From an uncultured Bacillota bacterium (GTDB taxonomy: Bacteria; Bacillota; UBA994; UBA5500), in assembly GCA_937874815.1 (NCBI GenBank), contig CALNBW010000105.1, positions 1 through 13,452 of the forward strand: 13,452 nucleotides of DNA, written 5' to 3'. A program made the position numbers and the translations under genes. Position 1 is the first letter of the stretch; the number at the start of each line of letters is the position of its first letter. The notes under the pieces were generated by a model, which saw only the letters and a list, made by a program, of their open reading frames with translations, made no database searches and was not told where the DNA came from. Below are positions 13,425-13,452 of the stretch, piece by piece.

Positions 13425-13452
13425 AATAGTACAGGCCTACGCCTATTTTTTT
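13425..13452 (+). terminator. Probable Rho-independent terminator, cut by window end
   Basis: Twelve bases after the regulator's stop, AATA...GGC (with a small bulge) pairs with GCCTATT around a CTAC loop. Its core is AGGC (13433-13436) with GCCT (13441-13444), followed by at least seven T (13446-13452). The stem core is short, but the T-run directly after it fits an intrinsic terminator. Confidence 0.55.

Noticed and set aside
1..13452. CRISPR array, tRNA, rRNA, transposase or integrase genes
   Set aside because: No regularly spaced direct repeats, no tRNA-like cloverleaf and no transposase or integrase motif were seen on either strand.

Overview
The window reads as a chromosomal segment of a Bacillota (Firmicutes) bacterium, most likely a clostridial-type lineage. 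The evidence is purine-rich Shine-Dalgarno sequences in front of almost every gene, repeated use of TTG start codons, a PucR/CdaR-type regulator, and moderately GC-rich coding sequence. The genus cannot be fixed from the sequence alone. All seven genes lie on the + strand.

Layout. Bases 1-383 carry no convincing gene. They hold a cluster of inverted repeats (about 2-157) and then a structured-looking element (about 224-353) that recurs, diverged, at about 11664-11770. Next comes sbcD-sbcC (384-5230), the Mre11/Rad50-type DNA end-processing nuclease, with a 4-base ATGA stop/start overlap. After 82 bases a tight three-gene cassette follows (5313-10083): a coiled-coil protein with a possible DUF2325-like C-terminal domain, an AAA+ motor of the McrB/dynein-related group with an unrecognised N-terminal domain, and a DUF2357/McrC-type PD-(D/E)XK nuclease. 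The last two genes overlap by 17 bases. Then come an AbgA-like M20 amidohydrolase (10157-11461), a GC-rich hairpin, a 347-base intergenic region with the second copy of the repeated element, and a PucR-family transcription regulator (11812-13413). A probable terminator is cut by the window end.

How the parts may work together. The cassette at 5313-10083 looks like a non-canonical McrBC-type (type IV restriction-like) system. The AAA+ protein would be the NTP-driven motor, the DUF2357 protein the nuclease, and the coiled-coil protein a sensor, scaffold or specificity factor. No methyltransferase, helicase or known modified-base reader is visible, so the target is unknown. The SbcCD complex directly upstream on the same strand could process ends made by the nuclease, but it may equally be an independent housekeeping operon. 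The amidohydrolase and the PucR regulator look metabolic (p-aminobenzoyl-glutamate or related amide hydrolysis) and are probably unrelated to the nuclease system, although the amidohydrolase may share its transcript.

Most worth a second look: the coiled-coil/McrB-like/DUF2357 cassette next to sbcDC, and the pair of diverged intergenic elements, which share sequence blocks and a stem whose arms have changed in a compensating way.
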